From the IMG/VR virus record IMGVR_UViG_3300005515_000030, positions 1 through 33,703 of that record: a DNA stretch of 33,703 nt, one strand, 5' to 3'. This DNA comes from a virus. The notes beneath the pieces are model-generated. The model was not told the DNA's origin. It saw only the letters and a list, made by a program, of their open reading frames with translations, and searched no databases. A program made the position numbers and the translations under genes. Position 1 is the stretch's first letter, and the number at the start of each line of letters is the position of its first letter. Shown in pieces: positions 6,158 to 14,553 of this stretch.

Positions 6158-7845
6158 TGGCTGAATGGTCGACAGCTTGCCCTGACTGGGCGGCGCGGTT
6201 GCGCGCGGGCGAGTCGATCATTCCGCCGCCGATCTTTCCGGAGCAGGCCGAGCAGGCGCTGGCCATCTTCAAGCAACTGAAGATTGTCGACGCGCCCGGC
6301 AGTCCGACGTTCGGCGAGTCGTGTGCCGAGTGGGTGTTCGACCTGGTGCGCAGCATCTTCGGTGCCTATGACGCGAACAGCGGGCGCCGGCTGATCGTCG
6401 AGTGGTTCATCTTGATCCCCAAGAAGAACAGCAAGTCGACCATCGCGGCCGGGATCATGATGACCGCGGTCATCCTGAACTGGCGGCAGTCGGCGGAGTT
6501 CTCGGTCCTGGCGCCGACGGTCGAGGTGGCGAACAACGCCTACGCGCCGGCGCGGGACATGGTGCAGAAGGACGAGGACTTGGACGCGCTGATGCACGTC
6601 CAGTCGCACGTCAAGACCATCACGCACCGGGAGAGCAATGCGATCCTGAAGGTGCTGGCGGCGGACCAGAACACGGTCGGCGGAAAGAAGTCGGTCGGAA
6701 CGCTGGTGGACGAGCTCCACCTGTTCGGGAAGATGGCCAGCGCCGAGAACATGTTCCGGGAGGCGCTGGGCGGCCTGGCGTCGCGGCCGGAGGGCTTCGT
6801 GATCTGGCTGTCGACGCAGTCCGACGAACCGCCGGCCGGCATCTTCAAGCAGAAGCTGGAGTACGCCCGCAAGGTGCGCGACGGCGAGATCGTCGACCCG
6901 GGCTTCGTGCCGGTGATCTTCGAGCACCCGCCGGAGATGGTCGCGTCGGGCGAGTGCCTTCTGCTGGAGAACATGGCGCTGGTGAACCCGAACATGGGGT
7001 TCTCGGTGGACCAGGCCTTCCTTGAGCGCGAGTTCAAGAAGGCGGAGACGGCCGGCGAGCAGTCGTTCCGCGGCTTCATGGCGAAGCACGCGAACGTCGA
7101 GATCGGCATGAACCTGCGCTCCGACCGCTGGGCCGGCGCGGACTTCTGGGAGCAGCAGGGCGTCGAGGCAGCGCTGACGCTGGATGACCTGCTCGACCGC
7201 TGTGAGGTGGTCGATGTCGGCATCGACGGCGGCGGCTTGGATGACTTGCTCGGCCTGGCGGTGCTGGGTCGGCTGAAGCTGGGCCCGGCCAGCGTCGAGA
7301 AGCGCAAGTGGCTGCTCTGGACGCATGCCTGGGCGCACCCGTCTGTGATGGAGCGCCGCAAAGAGATCGCGCCGCGCCTGCATGACTTCGCGAAGCAGGG
7401 CGACCTAACGCTGGTCAAGCAGATCGGCGACGACGTGTACGAGGTGGCGGAGATCGTCGCCAAGTGCGAGGCCTCCGGGCTGCTGGACAAGGTCGGCTGC
7501 GACCCGGCGGGCCTCGGCGGCATCCTCGACGCGATGGTCGAGGCGGAAGTCCCGCAGGACAAGGTGATCGGCATCTCCCAAGGTTGGAAGATGACCGGCG
7601 CCATCAAGACTGCAGAGCGCAAGCTCGCCGAGGGCGGGCTCGTGCATGGCGGCCAGCCTCTCATGGCCTGGTGCGTCGGAAACGCAAAAGTGGAGCCGCG
7701 CGGCAATGCGATCGTGATCACGAAGCAGGCCAGCGGCACCGGAAAAATTGACCCGCTCATGGCGACCTTCAACGCCGTGACGCTCCTCTCCCTCAACCCA
7801 GAGGCCTCGGATCATCTCCAAGGCTTCGTGGACCTGAACGCATGA
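6157..7845 (+). CDS. terL: Terminase large subunit (HK97 type)
   Basis: A 562-residue packaging motor. The ATPase domain has a deviant Walker A (IPKKNSKST, residues 87-95) and Walker B GTLVDE (181-186, acidic pair D185/E186), followed by the coupling segment with STQSDEP. The nuclease domain starts at VDVGIDGGGLDD (about 352-363) with the expected metal-binding aspartates. Length and motif order match Terminase_1/HK97 TerL proteins. It overlaps terS by one base and the portal gene by four (ATGA). Confidence 0.96.
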   Translation: MAEWSTACPDWAARLRAGESIIPPPIFPEQAEQALAIFKQLKIVDAPGSPTFGESCAEWVFDLVRSIFGAYDANSGRRLIVEWFILIPKKNSKSTIAAGIMMTAVILNWRQSAEFSVLAPTVEVANNAYAPARDMVQKDEDLDALMHVQSHVKTITHRESNAILKVLAADQNTVGGKKSVGTLVDELHLFGKMASAENMFREALGGLASRPEGFVIWLSTQSDEPPAGIFKQKLEYARKVRDGEIVDPGFVPVIFEHPPEMVASGECLLLENMALVNPNMGFSVDQAFLEREFKKAETAGEQSFRGFMAKHANVEIGMNLRSDRWAGADFWEQQGVEAALTLDDLLDRCEVVDVGIDGGGLDDLLGLAVLGRLKLGPASVEKRKWLLWTHAWAHPSVMERRKEIAPRLHDFAKQGDLTLVKQIGDDVYEVAEIVAKCEASGLLDKVGCDPAGLGGILDAMVEAEVPQDKVIGISQGWKMTGAIKTAERKLAEGGLVHGGQPLMAWCVGNAKVEPRGNAIVITKQASGTGKIDPLMATFNAVTLLSLNPEASDHLQGFVDLNA

Positions 7846-9143
7846 CGCAAACATTCAACCTCACTGCCGAGCGCCGCGAGTCGCGCGTGCTGACGGACTG
7901 GGTCGCGTCGCGTCCGGGCGGCATGGAGCGCGCGGGCATCCAGAACCAGACCGTGACGAGTTCCGACCGCGAGGGGATGATCGAGCTGTTCCAGCCGATC
8001 GTCGCTGCGTCCGGCTATCCGGTGACGGACCAGTCGGCCGTTCAAGTCAGCACGGTCTTCGCCTGCGCGAGCAAACTCGGCGGCGCGGTGCAGCAGCTGC
8101 CGATCAACCAGTACCGGCTGCAGCAGGATGGCTCCCGCGAGGAGTCGAAGCGCAACGACCTCTGGTATCTGCTCAACGAGTCGCCGGCACCGGCCTGGAC
8201 CGCAGCGTCGTGGTGGGAATGGATCATGCGCTGCGTCGCCTTCCGAGGCGATCAGCACACCGAGATCCTGCGCAATGGCTTCGGCACCGTCCGCGGCTTC
8301 AAGGTGCACCACCCTGACTACGTGCTGGCGCGCCGCGTGAACTCGCGCTTGGTCTACGACGTCTGCGACATCGAGACCGGCCGCGTCTACACCGTCGACC
8401 AAGACGACATGCTGCACTTCCCGGGCCTGGGATTCGACGGCCTGCGCTCGCTAAGCATGATCCAGCACGGTGCGAAGAACGGCATCGGCAACGCGCTGGC
8501 CGCTGCGAACTACACCGGCAAGAGCATCGGCGAAGGCGCCATGCCGCAGATTGCCCTGCAGTACAAGAACAAGATGAGCCCCGACCAGAAGCAGGGGCTG
8601 CGCGAGTCGTTCGTCGCCACCTACGGCGGGGTGAATGGCCGCAAGTTCCCTCTGGTGCTGACCGAAGGCGGTGAGGCCAAGGCGCTGAGCATCAGCCCAG
8701 TCGACATGCAGTTGCTCGAATCGCGCCAGTTCGAGCGCGAGGACATCTGCCAGGCCATGGGCGTGCCGCCGGTGCTGATCGGCGACCACTCCAAGACCTC
8801 AAGCTGGGGCACCGGCATCGAGCAAATCACGCTCGGTTTCGTCAAGTACACGATCAAGCCGCACCTGAATCGCTGGAAGCAGGAGCTCAATCGCAAGTTG
8901 TTCCGCAATGCGGGCCCGTTCCTGGACTTCGACCTCGACGAGCTGCTGCGCGGCGACTCCAAGGCGCAGGCCGAGGCCGACCGTGCCGCCCTGGGCGGTG
9001 CGCAGGGCGACGGCTACAAGACCACGAACGAGGTGCGCCGTGCGCGCAACCTGGCGCCGCTGCCTGGCGGCGACGAGCTCTACAGGGCGGCCGCCAAGGG
9101 CGCCGACGCTACCGAACCCGCACCCAAAGAGGGCAACGAATGA
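7842..9143 (+). CDS. Portal protein (HK97 gp3 family)
   Basis: The 433-residue protein has the portal core: VSTVFACASKLGGAVQQLPIN (about 69-89), WWEWIMRCVAFRGDQHTEILR (126-146), the GLRSLSMIQHG clip region and the LESRQFEREDICQAMGVPPVLIGD (288-311) signature, then SSWGTGIEQ. The portal forms the dodecameric ring through which DNA enters and to which the connector binds. The C-terminus (NEVRRARNLAPLPGGDELYR) is also typical. It overlaps terL and the protease gene by ATGA. Confidence 0.95.
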   Translation: MTQTFNLTAERRESRVLTDWVASRPGGMERAGIQNQTVTSSDREGMIELFQPIVAASGYPVTDQSAVQVSTVFACASKLGGAVQQLPINQYRLQQDGSREESKRNDLWYLLNESPAPAWTAASWWEWIMRCVAFRGDQHTEILRNGFGTVRGFKVHHPDYVLARRVNSRLVYDVCDIETGRVYTVDQDDMLHFPGLGFDGLRSLSMIQHGAKNGIGNALAAANYTGKSIGEGAMPQIALQYKNKMSPDQKQGLRESFVATYGGVNGRKFPLVLTEGGEAKALSISPVDMQLLESRQFEREDICQAMGVPPVLIGDHSKTSSWGTGIEQITLGFVKYTIKPHLNRWKQELNRKLFRNAGPFLDFDLDELLRGDSKAQAEADRAALGGAQGDGYKTTNEVRRARNLAPLPGGDELYRAAAKGADATEPAPKEGNE

Positions 9144-9871
9144 AGACCAACAAGCTGCTGCAGCTGCTCAAGGACAACGCGCGCGCCGAAGGCCCCGCGG
9201 CCATCCGTGCCGAGGAGACCGATGGCGTTGTTGACATCTACGTCTACGACGTGATCGATGCTTGGTGGGGCGCCAACGCGTCCGGCCTGGTTTCTGCTTT
9301 GAAGGCGGCCGAAGGCAAGGACATCCGCCTGCATATCAACAGCCCCGGCGGCGATGTCTTCGAGGCGCGCGCCATGGCGGCCGCGATCACTGCGCACGCT
9401 GGCAAGGTGACGGCGCATATCGACGGCATGGCGGCAAGCGCCGCGACCTACCTGGCCCTCTCGGCGAACGAGGTGCGGATGTCGGATGGCGCATTGTTCA
9501 TGGTGCACAACTCGTGGACGCTGGCCTACGGCAACCGCACCGAGCTGCGCGCCACAGCAGACCTGCTGGAGAAGATCGACGGCACGATTTCCGCCGACTA
9601 CCAGCGCAAGACCGGCGCGAGCGCAGAGCAGGTCGGCGAGTGGATGGACGCCGAGACGTGGTTCACCGCGCAAGAGGCGCTCGACGCGGGCTTCGTCGAC
9701 GTCATTGATGCATCCAGCAAGGGCGCGCAGGACTCCGCCGCGCGTTGGAACCTGTCCGCGTACGCCAACGCTCCGAAACCCCAGAAACCCGCTGCCCCGG
9801 AAGCCGAACCGGCTGCCGTGGCCGCTGCGCTGCAGGCGAATCGCAATCGCATGCGGCTCCTCCAGATCTGA
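9140..9871 (+). CDS. ClpP-like (S14) head maturation protease
   Basis: The 243-residue protein has the ClpP fold: INSPGGDVFEARAMA (66-80), nucleophile Ser100 in GMAASAATYLAL, His123 in MVHNSW, and probable catalytic Asp170 in GEWMDAETWFTA. The Ala/Pro-rich C-terminus after residue 210 is variable in this family. In HK97-like phages this enzyme removes the N-terminal delta domain of the capsid protein during maturation. It is followed by a terminator and then by the capsid gene. Confidence 0.95.
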   Translation: MKTNKLLQLLKDNARAEGPAAIRAEETDGVVDIYVYDVIDAWWGANASGLVSALKAAEGKDIRLHINSPGGDVFEARAMAAAITAHAGKVTAHIDGMAASAATYLALSANEVRMSDGALFMVHNSWTLAYGNRTELRATADLLEKIDGTISADYQRKTGASAEQVGEWMDAETWFTAQEALDAGFVDVIDASSKGAQDSAARWNLSAYANAPKPQKPAAPEAEPAAVAAALQANRNRMRLLQI

Positions 9872-9893
9872 CGCGACTCCCGCGTGAGAGCAG

Positions 9894-9916
9894 GCCGCCT
9901 TTGGGCGGCTTTTTTT
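9894..9916 (+). terminator. Terminator between protease and capsid genes
   Basis: GCCGCC (9894-9899) pairs with GGCGGC (9904-9909) around TTTG, followed by seven T (9910-9916). It would reduce read-through from the packaging genes into the capsid gene or act after antitermination only. Confidence 0.85.
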
Positions 9917-9946
9917 ATGTCTGTCTCATACCCTGAAAGGTAACAA

Positions 9947-11155
9947 ATGAGCATCCAAGCCCTCCGGGAGCGCCTCAAAGCCTCCGCTGACGCTGCGAAC
10001 CACCTCCTGGCTGAAAAGGGTTCCGCAGTCTGGACCGCCGAAGAACAAGCCAAGTTCGACGGTCACATGGACGAAGCCGAGCGCGTGAAGTCGCAGATCA
10101 AGGCGCATGAGCGCATGATCGAGGCTGGCCGTGACGCCGACTTTGCCGACGCCGCTGCCCAGGCTGCCAAGCGTGGCGGTTCCGGCTCCGACATGAGCGT
10201 CAAGGACGCCGTCGCGATCTACCTGCGCCACGGCGACAAGGTGACCGCCGAGCAGGCCGTCCAGATCCGCAACGCCATGTCGACCACGACCGGCTCCGAA
10301 GGCGGCTTCACTGTCGCGACCGAAGTGCCCGCCATGGTGATCGACGCGCTGAAGGCCTTCGGCGGCATGCGCGACGTCGCGAACATCATCTCGACGGCAG
10401 CCGGCAACGACTGGCAGTACCCGGCCAGCGACGGCACCTCGGAAGTGGGTGAAATCGTCGGCCAGAACACCGCCGCCAGCGGTGCCGACATCACCTTCAG
10501 CCAAGTGCCGCTGGTGGTCTACAAGTACAGCTCGAAGAAGATCGCTCTGCCCTGGGAACTGATCCAGGACAGCGCCATCGACGTCGTGTCCTTCGTGGTC
10601 AACCGTCTGGCCCAGCGCCTCGGCCGCATCACCAACACGCACTACACCGTGGGCACCGGCACCGGCCAGCCCTGGGGCGTGATGGCGCGCGCCACGTCGG
10701 GCAAGGTCGGCACGACCGGCCAGACCACGACCGTGATCTACGACGACCTGGTCGACTTGAAGCACAGCGTGAACCGCGCGTACCGCAAGGGTGCGAAGTT
10801 CATGATGGCCGACAGCTCCATCAAGGTGATTCGCAAGATCAAGGACACCGCCGGTCGTCCGATCTTCACCCCGGGCTACGAGTACGGCATCACGCAGGAC
10901 ACCCCCGACCTGCTGCTGGGCGACCCGATCACGGTGAATGACGACGTCGCCGCGATGGCCGCCAACGCCAAGTCGATCGGCTACGGCGACTTCAAGCAGT
11001 ACACGATCCGTGACGTGATGGAAACCATCATCCGCCGCTTCGACGACTCGGCCTTCGCCCTGAACGGCCAGGTCGGCTTCTGCGGCTGGCAGCGCACGGG
11101 CGGCAACCTGCTCGACACTGCGGCTGTGAAGTTCTACCAGAACAGCGCCACGTAA
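9947..11155 (+). CDS. Major capsid protein (HK97 fold)
   Basis: The 402-residue protein has an N-terminal helical delta/scaffold region (about 1-75, with LRERLKASADAANHLL and FDGHMDEAERVKSQIKAHER) and then the mature shell. The boundary region carries the hallmark RNAMSTTTGSEGGFTVATEV (about 107-126). Typical core segments follow: KYSSKKIALPWELIQDSAID, GTGTGQPWGVM and FMMADSSIKVIRKIKD. GAAAGG at 9935-9940 is a strong ribosome site six bases before ATG. The ClpP-like protease just upstream is the expected cleavage partner. The gene is preceded by a terminator, suggesting separate dosage control. Confidence 0.96.
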   Translation: MSIQALRERLKASADAANHLLAEKGSAVWTAEEQAKFDGHMDEAERVKSQIKAHERMIEAGRDADFADAAAQAAKRGGSGSDMSVKDAVAIYLRHGDKVTAEQAVQIRNAMSTTTGSEGGFTVATEVPAMVIDALKAFGGMRDVANIISTAAGNDWQYPASDGTSEVGEIVGQNTAASGADITFSQVPLVVYKYSSKKIALPWELIQDSAIDVVSFVVNRLAQRLGRITNTHYTVGTGTGQPWGVMARATSGKVGTTGQTTTVIYDDLVDLKHSVNRAYRKGAKFMMADSSIKVIRKIKDTAGRPIFTPGYEYGITQDTPDLLLGDPITVNDDVAAMAANAKSIGYGDFKQYTIRDVMETIIRRFDDSAFALNGQVGFCGWQRTGGNLLDTAAVKFYQNSAT

Positions 11156-11163
11156 GCGCCACG

Positions 11164-11185
11164 GGGCCCGGCTTCGGCTGGGCCC
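11164..11185 (+). promoter_or_regulatory. Stable hairpin after the capsid gene
   Basis: GGGCCC (11164-11169) plus GGC pairs with GCT plus GGGCCC (11177-11185) around a TTCG tetraloop. No T run follows, so it is not a classical terminator. It may stabilise the capsid mRNA 3' end or slow transcription. Confidence 0.55.
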
Positions 11186-11211
11186 GCCTCTTCAACACAA
11201 GAAGGAACACC

Positions 11212-11514
11212 ATGGCAAAAGACAAGCCTGTCGCGCCGGCCGTCGCTGTTGCGGACTCCGCTGCGCCCGCCGCCCCTGCCGCCGCGCCCGAAGCAACCAC
11301 GCCTACGGCCCCGCCCGTGACGCCCCCGGCTCCGCCCGCCGCTCCTGAAATGGTGAAGGCGCGCGTTCTGGTCGACGGCGCGTTCGGCGTCGCAAACAGC
11401 GTGGTTGAAGTGCCTGCAACTGAGGCAGAAGCCTCGCCCGAGCTCGACCCGCACCCCGAAGCGGTCGCCTACGCCGAGAGCCTCGCTGCTCCCGCCGAAC
11501 CGGCTGCCGAGTAA
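11212..11514 (+). CDS. Small Ala/Pro-rich head-region protein
   Basis: The 100-residue protein has a low-complexity Ala/Pro N-terminal half (residues 1-45) and a small C-terminal unit (MVKARVLVDGAFGVANSVVEVP...LDPHPEAVAYAESLA). The latter pattern recurs in small proteins between capsid and connector genes of related phages, but no function is known to me. A role as a head accessory or decoration protein is possible from position only. AAGGA before the ATG supports the start. Confidence 0.65.
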   Translation: MAKDKPVAPAVAVADSAAPAAPAAAPEATTPTAPPVTPPAPPAAPEMVKARVLVDGAFGVANSVVEVPATEAEASPELDPHPEAVAYAESLAAPAEPAAE

Positions 11515-11522
11515 GGCCTGAG

Positions 11523-12074
11523 ATGGGCGTCAAGGTCATCACCCCCGCCGCGCAGCAGATACCGACTGCGGACCTGCGCGCGCACTGCCGCATCGATGGC
11601 ACGGACGAGGACGCGCTCCTGGCCGGCTATCTGGCTGCGGCCGTGGGGTATGCGGAGCACTACACGCAGCGCTCGATCGGCGAGCAGACGCTGGAGCTTG
11701 CCCTTGACGCCTTCCCCGCATGTGGGGCCATCGACCTGCCTCGCGGGCCGGTGGCCAGCATCGAGAGCATCAAGTACCTGGACGCGGCCGGCGTCGAGCA
11801 GACGCTTTCCGATACGCAGTACTCGCTGGACGACTATGGCCTAGTGCCGCGGGTCATCCTGGTGGCGGATGCGTGGCCGGCCACCGACGCCGTCGCGAAT
11901 GCCGTGAAGGTCCGCTACGAGGCCGGCTCGCTGCCTGACGCGGTGAAGACCGCGCTGCTGCTGACCGTTGGGCACCTGTTCGAGAACCGCGAAGCCACGG
12001 CGCCGGACAACCTGGCGGAACTGCCGCTCGGCGTCGACTGCATGCTCGACACCGTCAAGGTCTGGGGCATGTGA
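11523..12074 (+). CDS. Head-tail connector protein (HK97 gp6-like)
   Basis: The 183-residue protein has the usual connector start, DLRAHCRIDGTDEDALLAGYLAAAVGYAEHYTQRSI (about 17-52), then a beta region with LPRGPVASIESIKYLD (about 73-88), and the ending VKTALLLTVGHLFENREA..A. gp6-type connectors bind the portal and extend the DNA channel. The head-closure gene follows in the standard order. TAAGG lies before the start, and the stop TGA overlaps the next ATG (TGATG, after a GTG). Confidence 0.9.
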   Translation: MGVKVITPAAQQIPTADLRAHCRIDGTDEDALLAGYLAAAVGYAEHYTQRSIGEQTLELALDAFPACGAIDLPRGPVASIESIKYLDAAGVEQTLSDTQYSLDDYGLVPRVILVADAWPATDAVANAVKVRYEAGSLPDAVKTALLLTVGHLFENREATAPDNLAELPLGVDCMLDTVKVWGM

Positions 12075-12391
12075 TGCAGGCCGGCAAGCTGCGCCACCGC
12101 GTGACGTTCAAGAGCCCGTCGACCGGGCAGGACGAGATCGGTCAGCCGATCGACACCTGGACGCCGATGGACCCGATCTGGGCTGACGTTCGCTTCCCGA
12201 GCGGGCTGGAGTCGGTCCGGGCCGGCACCGTCGCGGTGTTCAAGCGGGCGAGCATCCAAGTGCGCCACCGCACCGACCTGGCGGAGAACATGCGGGTCGA
12301 GTTCGACGGCGTCGACTACGAGGTGAAGTCGATCGCGCCGGATCCGACGAATGCGCGCTACCTGAGCGTGGTCGCGGAGGCGGTGCAATGA
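12074..12391 (+). CDS. Head closure / head-tail joining protein
   Basis: The 105-residue protein starts MQAGKLRHRVTFKSP, the typical opening of the Phage_H_T_join family (SPP1 gp16/HK97 gp7 type), and contains DEIGQPIDTW, WADVRFPSG and R.RTDLAENMRVEFDGVDYEVKSI. These proteins stopper the filled head. ATG 12074 is chosen over GTG 12071 because it starts at the conserved methionine. It overlaps the next gene by ATGA. Confidence 0.88.
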   Translation: MQAGKLRHRVTFKSPSTGQDEIGQPIDTWTPMDPIWADVRFPSGLESVRAGTVAVFKRASIQVRHRTDLAENMRVEFDGVDYEVKSIAPDPTNARYLSVVAEAVQ

Positions 12392-12978
12392 CCAAGCCCA
12401 GCCGCATCGCTGCCAACCGCGCCGCGCGCTACGAGGGCCTGAACAGCTTCCGCGTCGGTGCCGACCTGTCCGGTCTGGATGCGCTGTTCGCGCAGATGGA
12501 GGGCGCCATCGAGGAGGCAGTCCGGCCGGCCTCGCAGGCTGCGGCCCAGGTGCTCTACGACGAGGTCAAGAAGAACGTCGGCCAACTGAAGACGGTGACG
12601 GGCAATCTTGACCGGAGCATTTATCAGAAGTTTTCGCCCGAGCAGAGTACGCAGGGCAAGGCGACCTATCACATCAGCTGGAACGCCAAGACGGCTCCGC
12701 ACGGCCACCTGCTGGAGAACGGCTACCTGCAGCGCTACCGCTACTACAAGGGCGCGGACGGCCAAGTGCGCCCGATGGTGCGCCCAGGAATGGATGGCCA
12801 GCCGCGTCCGAATCGAAGCGCCTCGCAAGCAGTGAAGGACGCCTATTACGTGACGCTGCCTGTGCCTGTCCAGGTGCCGGCCAAGGCTTTCGTGCGCCGC
12901 GCGCAGAGCGCGTTCGACCGGGCCTATGCCGCGGCTGAGGCGGAACTGCTGCGACGGATCAACGGGAGCGCAGCATGA
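12388..12978 (+). CDS. HK97 gp10-like minor tail/neck protein
   Basis: The 196-residue protein shows the gp10-like layout: a leading amphipathic helix (GLDALFAQMEGAIEEAVRPA), AAAQVLYDEVKKNV, TVTGNLDRSIYQKF, and the HGHLLENGY motif (about 110-118). The ending PAKAFVRRAQSAFDRAYAAAEAEL is typical. Proteins of this family sit at the head-tail junction. The segment RPMVRPGMDGQPRPNRSA is an Arg/Pro-rich loop of unusual length. It overlaps both neighbours by ATGA. Confidence 0.85.
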   Translation: MTKPSRIAANRAARYEGLNSFRVGADLSGLDALFAQMEGAIEEAVRPASQAAAQVLYDEVKKNVGQLKTVTGNLDRSIYQKFSPEQSTQGKATYHISWNAKTAPHGHLLENGYLQRYRYYKGADGQVRPMVRPGMDGQPRPNRSASQAVKDAYYVTLPVPVQVPAKAFVRRAQSAFDRAYAAAEAELLRRINGSAA

Positions 12979-13313
12979 GCATGGAATCAGACCTGTTCAC
13001 GCTGCTGAAGACGGTGTGCCCTCGGGTGTTCCCGGACATCGCGCCGACGAGCACGGCCAAGCCCTACATCACCTGGCAGCAAATCGGCGGCGCGGTGCTG
13101 AACCCGCTGGACAACTCTGTGCCGGGCAAGCGCAACGCGGTGATCCAGATCAACGTCTGGTCCGCCACGCGCGCCGAGGCCAACGCACTGATGAACCAGG
13201 TGGAGGACGCAATGCGCCCCTTTCCCGCGCGGCCGCAGTCGGCGTTGTTCGCCGACTACGACCACGACATGTTGACCTACAGCGCGCAGCAGGACTTCGA
13301 ACTCTGGCGCTGA
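12975..13313 (+). CDS. Tail terminator / completion protein (DUF3168)
   Basis: The 112-residue product fits DUF3168: start SDLFTLLKTVCPRVFPDIAP, then PYITWQQIGG, RNAVIQINVWSATRAEANALMNQVEDAM and a C-terminal DFELW. Tail terminators form the ring that ends tail-tube growth and joins the head. It closes the head-tail gene block; two terminators follow. Confidence 0.88.
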   Translation: MSMESDLFTLLKTVCPRVFPDIAPTSTAKPYITWQQIGGAVLNPLDNSVPGKRNAVIQINVWSATRAEANALMNQVEDAMRPFPARPQSALFADYDHDMLTYSAQQDFELWR

Positions 13314-13332
13314 GGCGCTGAGCCCCCTACAC

Positions 13333-13364
13333 AGCCCGCCCCGAGCAATCGCGGCGGGCTTTTT
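13333..13364 (+). terminator. First of two terminators before the tail-tube gene
   Basis: AGCCCGCC (13333-13340) pairs with GGCGGGCT (13353-13360) and is followed by TTTT (13361-13364). Confidence 0.85.
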
Positions 13365-13396
13365 CGTTTCCCCGCCCTCTCGGGCACGTCAACCCC

Positions 13397-13418
13397 GGCC
13401 GCCGCGAGCGGCCTTTTT
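13397..13418 (+). terminator. Second terminator before the tail-tube gene
   Basis: GGCCGC (13397-13402) pairs with GCGGCC (13408-13413) and is followed by five T (13414-13418). It lies about 60 bases after the first, close to the tail-tube ribosome site. Confidence 0.75.
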
Positions 13419-13441
13419 CTTGTCCAGAAAGGTAGCCCACC

Positions 13442-14086
13442 ATGGCTTATGCGTTCCCCGAGGGTGCACAGATCCTCTTTTCCACGACCTTCGCCTCGGC
13501 GAAGACCATCACGGCGATGACCAACGCCAGCCCGGCCGTTGCCACCTCCACGGCACACGGCTACGCGGACAACAGCGAAATCCTGCTGTCCTCGGGCTGG
13601 GAAGACGCGACCGACACCGTGTTCCGCACCGGCGCGATCGATGCGAACAGCTTCCAGGTGAAGGGTCTGAACACCTCGAACACCGGCTTCTATGTGGCCG
13701 GCGCTGGCATCCCGGCATCGGCGCAGCTGATCAGCGGCTGGACGGCGATCCCCCAAGTGCTGACCATCAGCACCACCGGCGGCGACGCGAAGTTCACCAC
13801 GATCAGCCCGCTCGCGCGCCGCAACGACATCAATGTGCCCGTCGGCTTCAATGCCGCATCCACCACGCTGACGCTCGGCCACGACCCGTCGAACGCCACC
13901 TACCAGACCATGATCGACATCAGCCGTTCGCTCACGAAGTGCGCGTTCAAGCTGCTGCTGACCGGCGGTGGCGCCTCCTATGGATACGGCTACATGAACG
14001 TGTCCGAAGTGCCGCAACTGAACAAGGGCCAGGCCAACCAGGTCACCGCTGCCTTCACGTTCATCGGCCGCACCATCAGCTACTAA
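13442..14086 (+). CDS. Major tail tube protein
   Basis: The 214-residue protein follows the tail terminator gene and precedes the chaperones, the fixed place of the tail tube. The C-terminal half has the tube pattern ARRNDINVPVGFNAASTTLTLGHDPSNATYQTM and ends in TAAFTFIGRTISY. Residues about 24-85 form an inserted beta-rich unit (ASPAVATSTAHGYADNSEILLSSG...NSFQVKGLNTSN) like decorative domains in other phage tail proteins. AGAAAGG (13426-13432) gives a strong ribosome site. Terminators on both sides suggest its own expression level. Confidence 0.85.
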   Translation: MAYAFPEGAQILFSTTFASAKTITAMTNASPAVATSTAHGYADNSEILLSSGWEDATDTVFRTGAIDANSFQVKGLNTSNTGFYVAGAGIPASAQLISGWTAIPQVLTISTTGGDAKFTTISPLARRNDINVPVGFNAASTTLTLGHDPSNATYQTMIDISRSLTKCAFKLLLTGGGASYGYGYMNVSEVPQLNKGQANQVTAAFTFIGRTISY

Positions 14087-14099
14087 GAGTAGTTGCCAG

Positions 14100-14121
14100 C
14101 GCCCGCTTCGGCGGGCGTTTT
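14100..14121 (+). terminator. Terminator after the tail-tube gene
   Basis: CGCCCGC (14100-14106) pairs with GCGGGCG (14111-14117) around a TTCG loop, followed by TTTT. Confidence 0.85.
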
Positions 14122-14124
14122 CAT

Positions 14125-14157
14125 GCCCGCGGGTCGCTCCCGAGTCCGGGCCTTTTT
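14125..14157 (+). terminator. Second terminator after the tail-tube gene
   Basis: GCCCG (14125-14129) pairs with CGGGC (14147-14151); an inner GGG/CCC can form within. Five T follow (14153-14157). It is weaker than its neighbour but in the same tandem arrangement. Confidence 0.6.
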
Positions 14158-14178
14158 CCTCCTCCTGAAAGAACAAAG

Positions 14179-14553
14179 ATGGCAACCATCACGCTCGGCA
14201 AGCCGCCGAAGAATTTCAAGAAGCTGGTCACGTTCAAGATGCTGGACGGGACCGACGGCACGATCGAGTGCTTGTTCAAGTACCGGACGGTGACGGCCTA
14301 CGGCGCGATGAAGGACCAGATGTCCAGCGACCTGGGTCTGAGCGATCCGACGACCGCCACCTGGGCGTTGATCATGGAGAAGCGCCGCGACAAGGGCGGC
14401 GAGTTCCTTGCCCTTGCCCTCGACGGCTGGAACCTCGACGTGGGGTTCACCAAAGAGACGCTGGAGCAGTTTGCCGACGAATACCCCGGTGGTGTCGCGG
14501 CAATCGCGGACGCCTACGACGCTGCAATCGGCCAGGGCCGCCTGGGAAACTGA
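14179..14553 (+). CDS. Tail assembly chaperone (gpG-like, zero-frame product)
   Basis: The 124-residue product begins MATITLGKPPKNFKKLVTF, with DGTDGTIECLFKYRTVTAYGAM and a helical C-terminus (KETLEQFADEYPGGVAAIADAYDAAI). Size, place between tube and tape measure, and the overlapping second frame mark it as the G-type chaperone that holds the tape measure during tail assembly. GAAAG (14167-14171) lies before ATG 14179. The stop TGA (14551-14553) directly follows the slippery heptamer. Confidence 0.85.
   Translation: MATITLGKPPKNFKKLVTFKMLDGTDGTIECLFKYRTVTAYGAMKDQMSSDLGLSDPTTATWALIMEKRRDKGGEFLALALDGWNLDVGFTKETLEQFADEYPGGVAAIADAYDAAIGQGRLGN

Noticed and set aside
5983-7383. 466-codon minus-strand frame across terL
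   Set aside because: It is the shadow of terL, with repeated Arg/His/Leu residues and no motif. terL on the plus strand has all ATPase and nuclease motifs.
13277-14185. 302-codon minus-strand frame over the tail-tube gene
   Set aside because: It is antisense to the tail tube and spans four terminator structures; composition is typical of a shadow frame.
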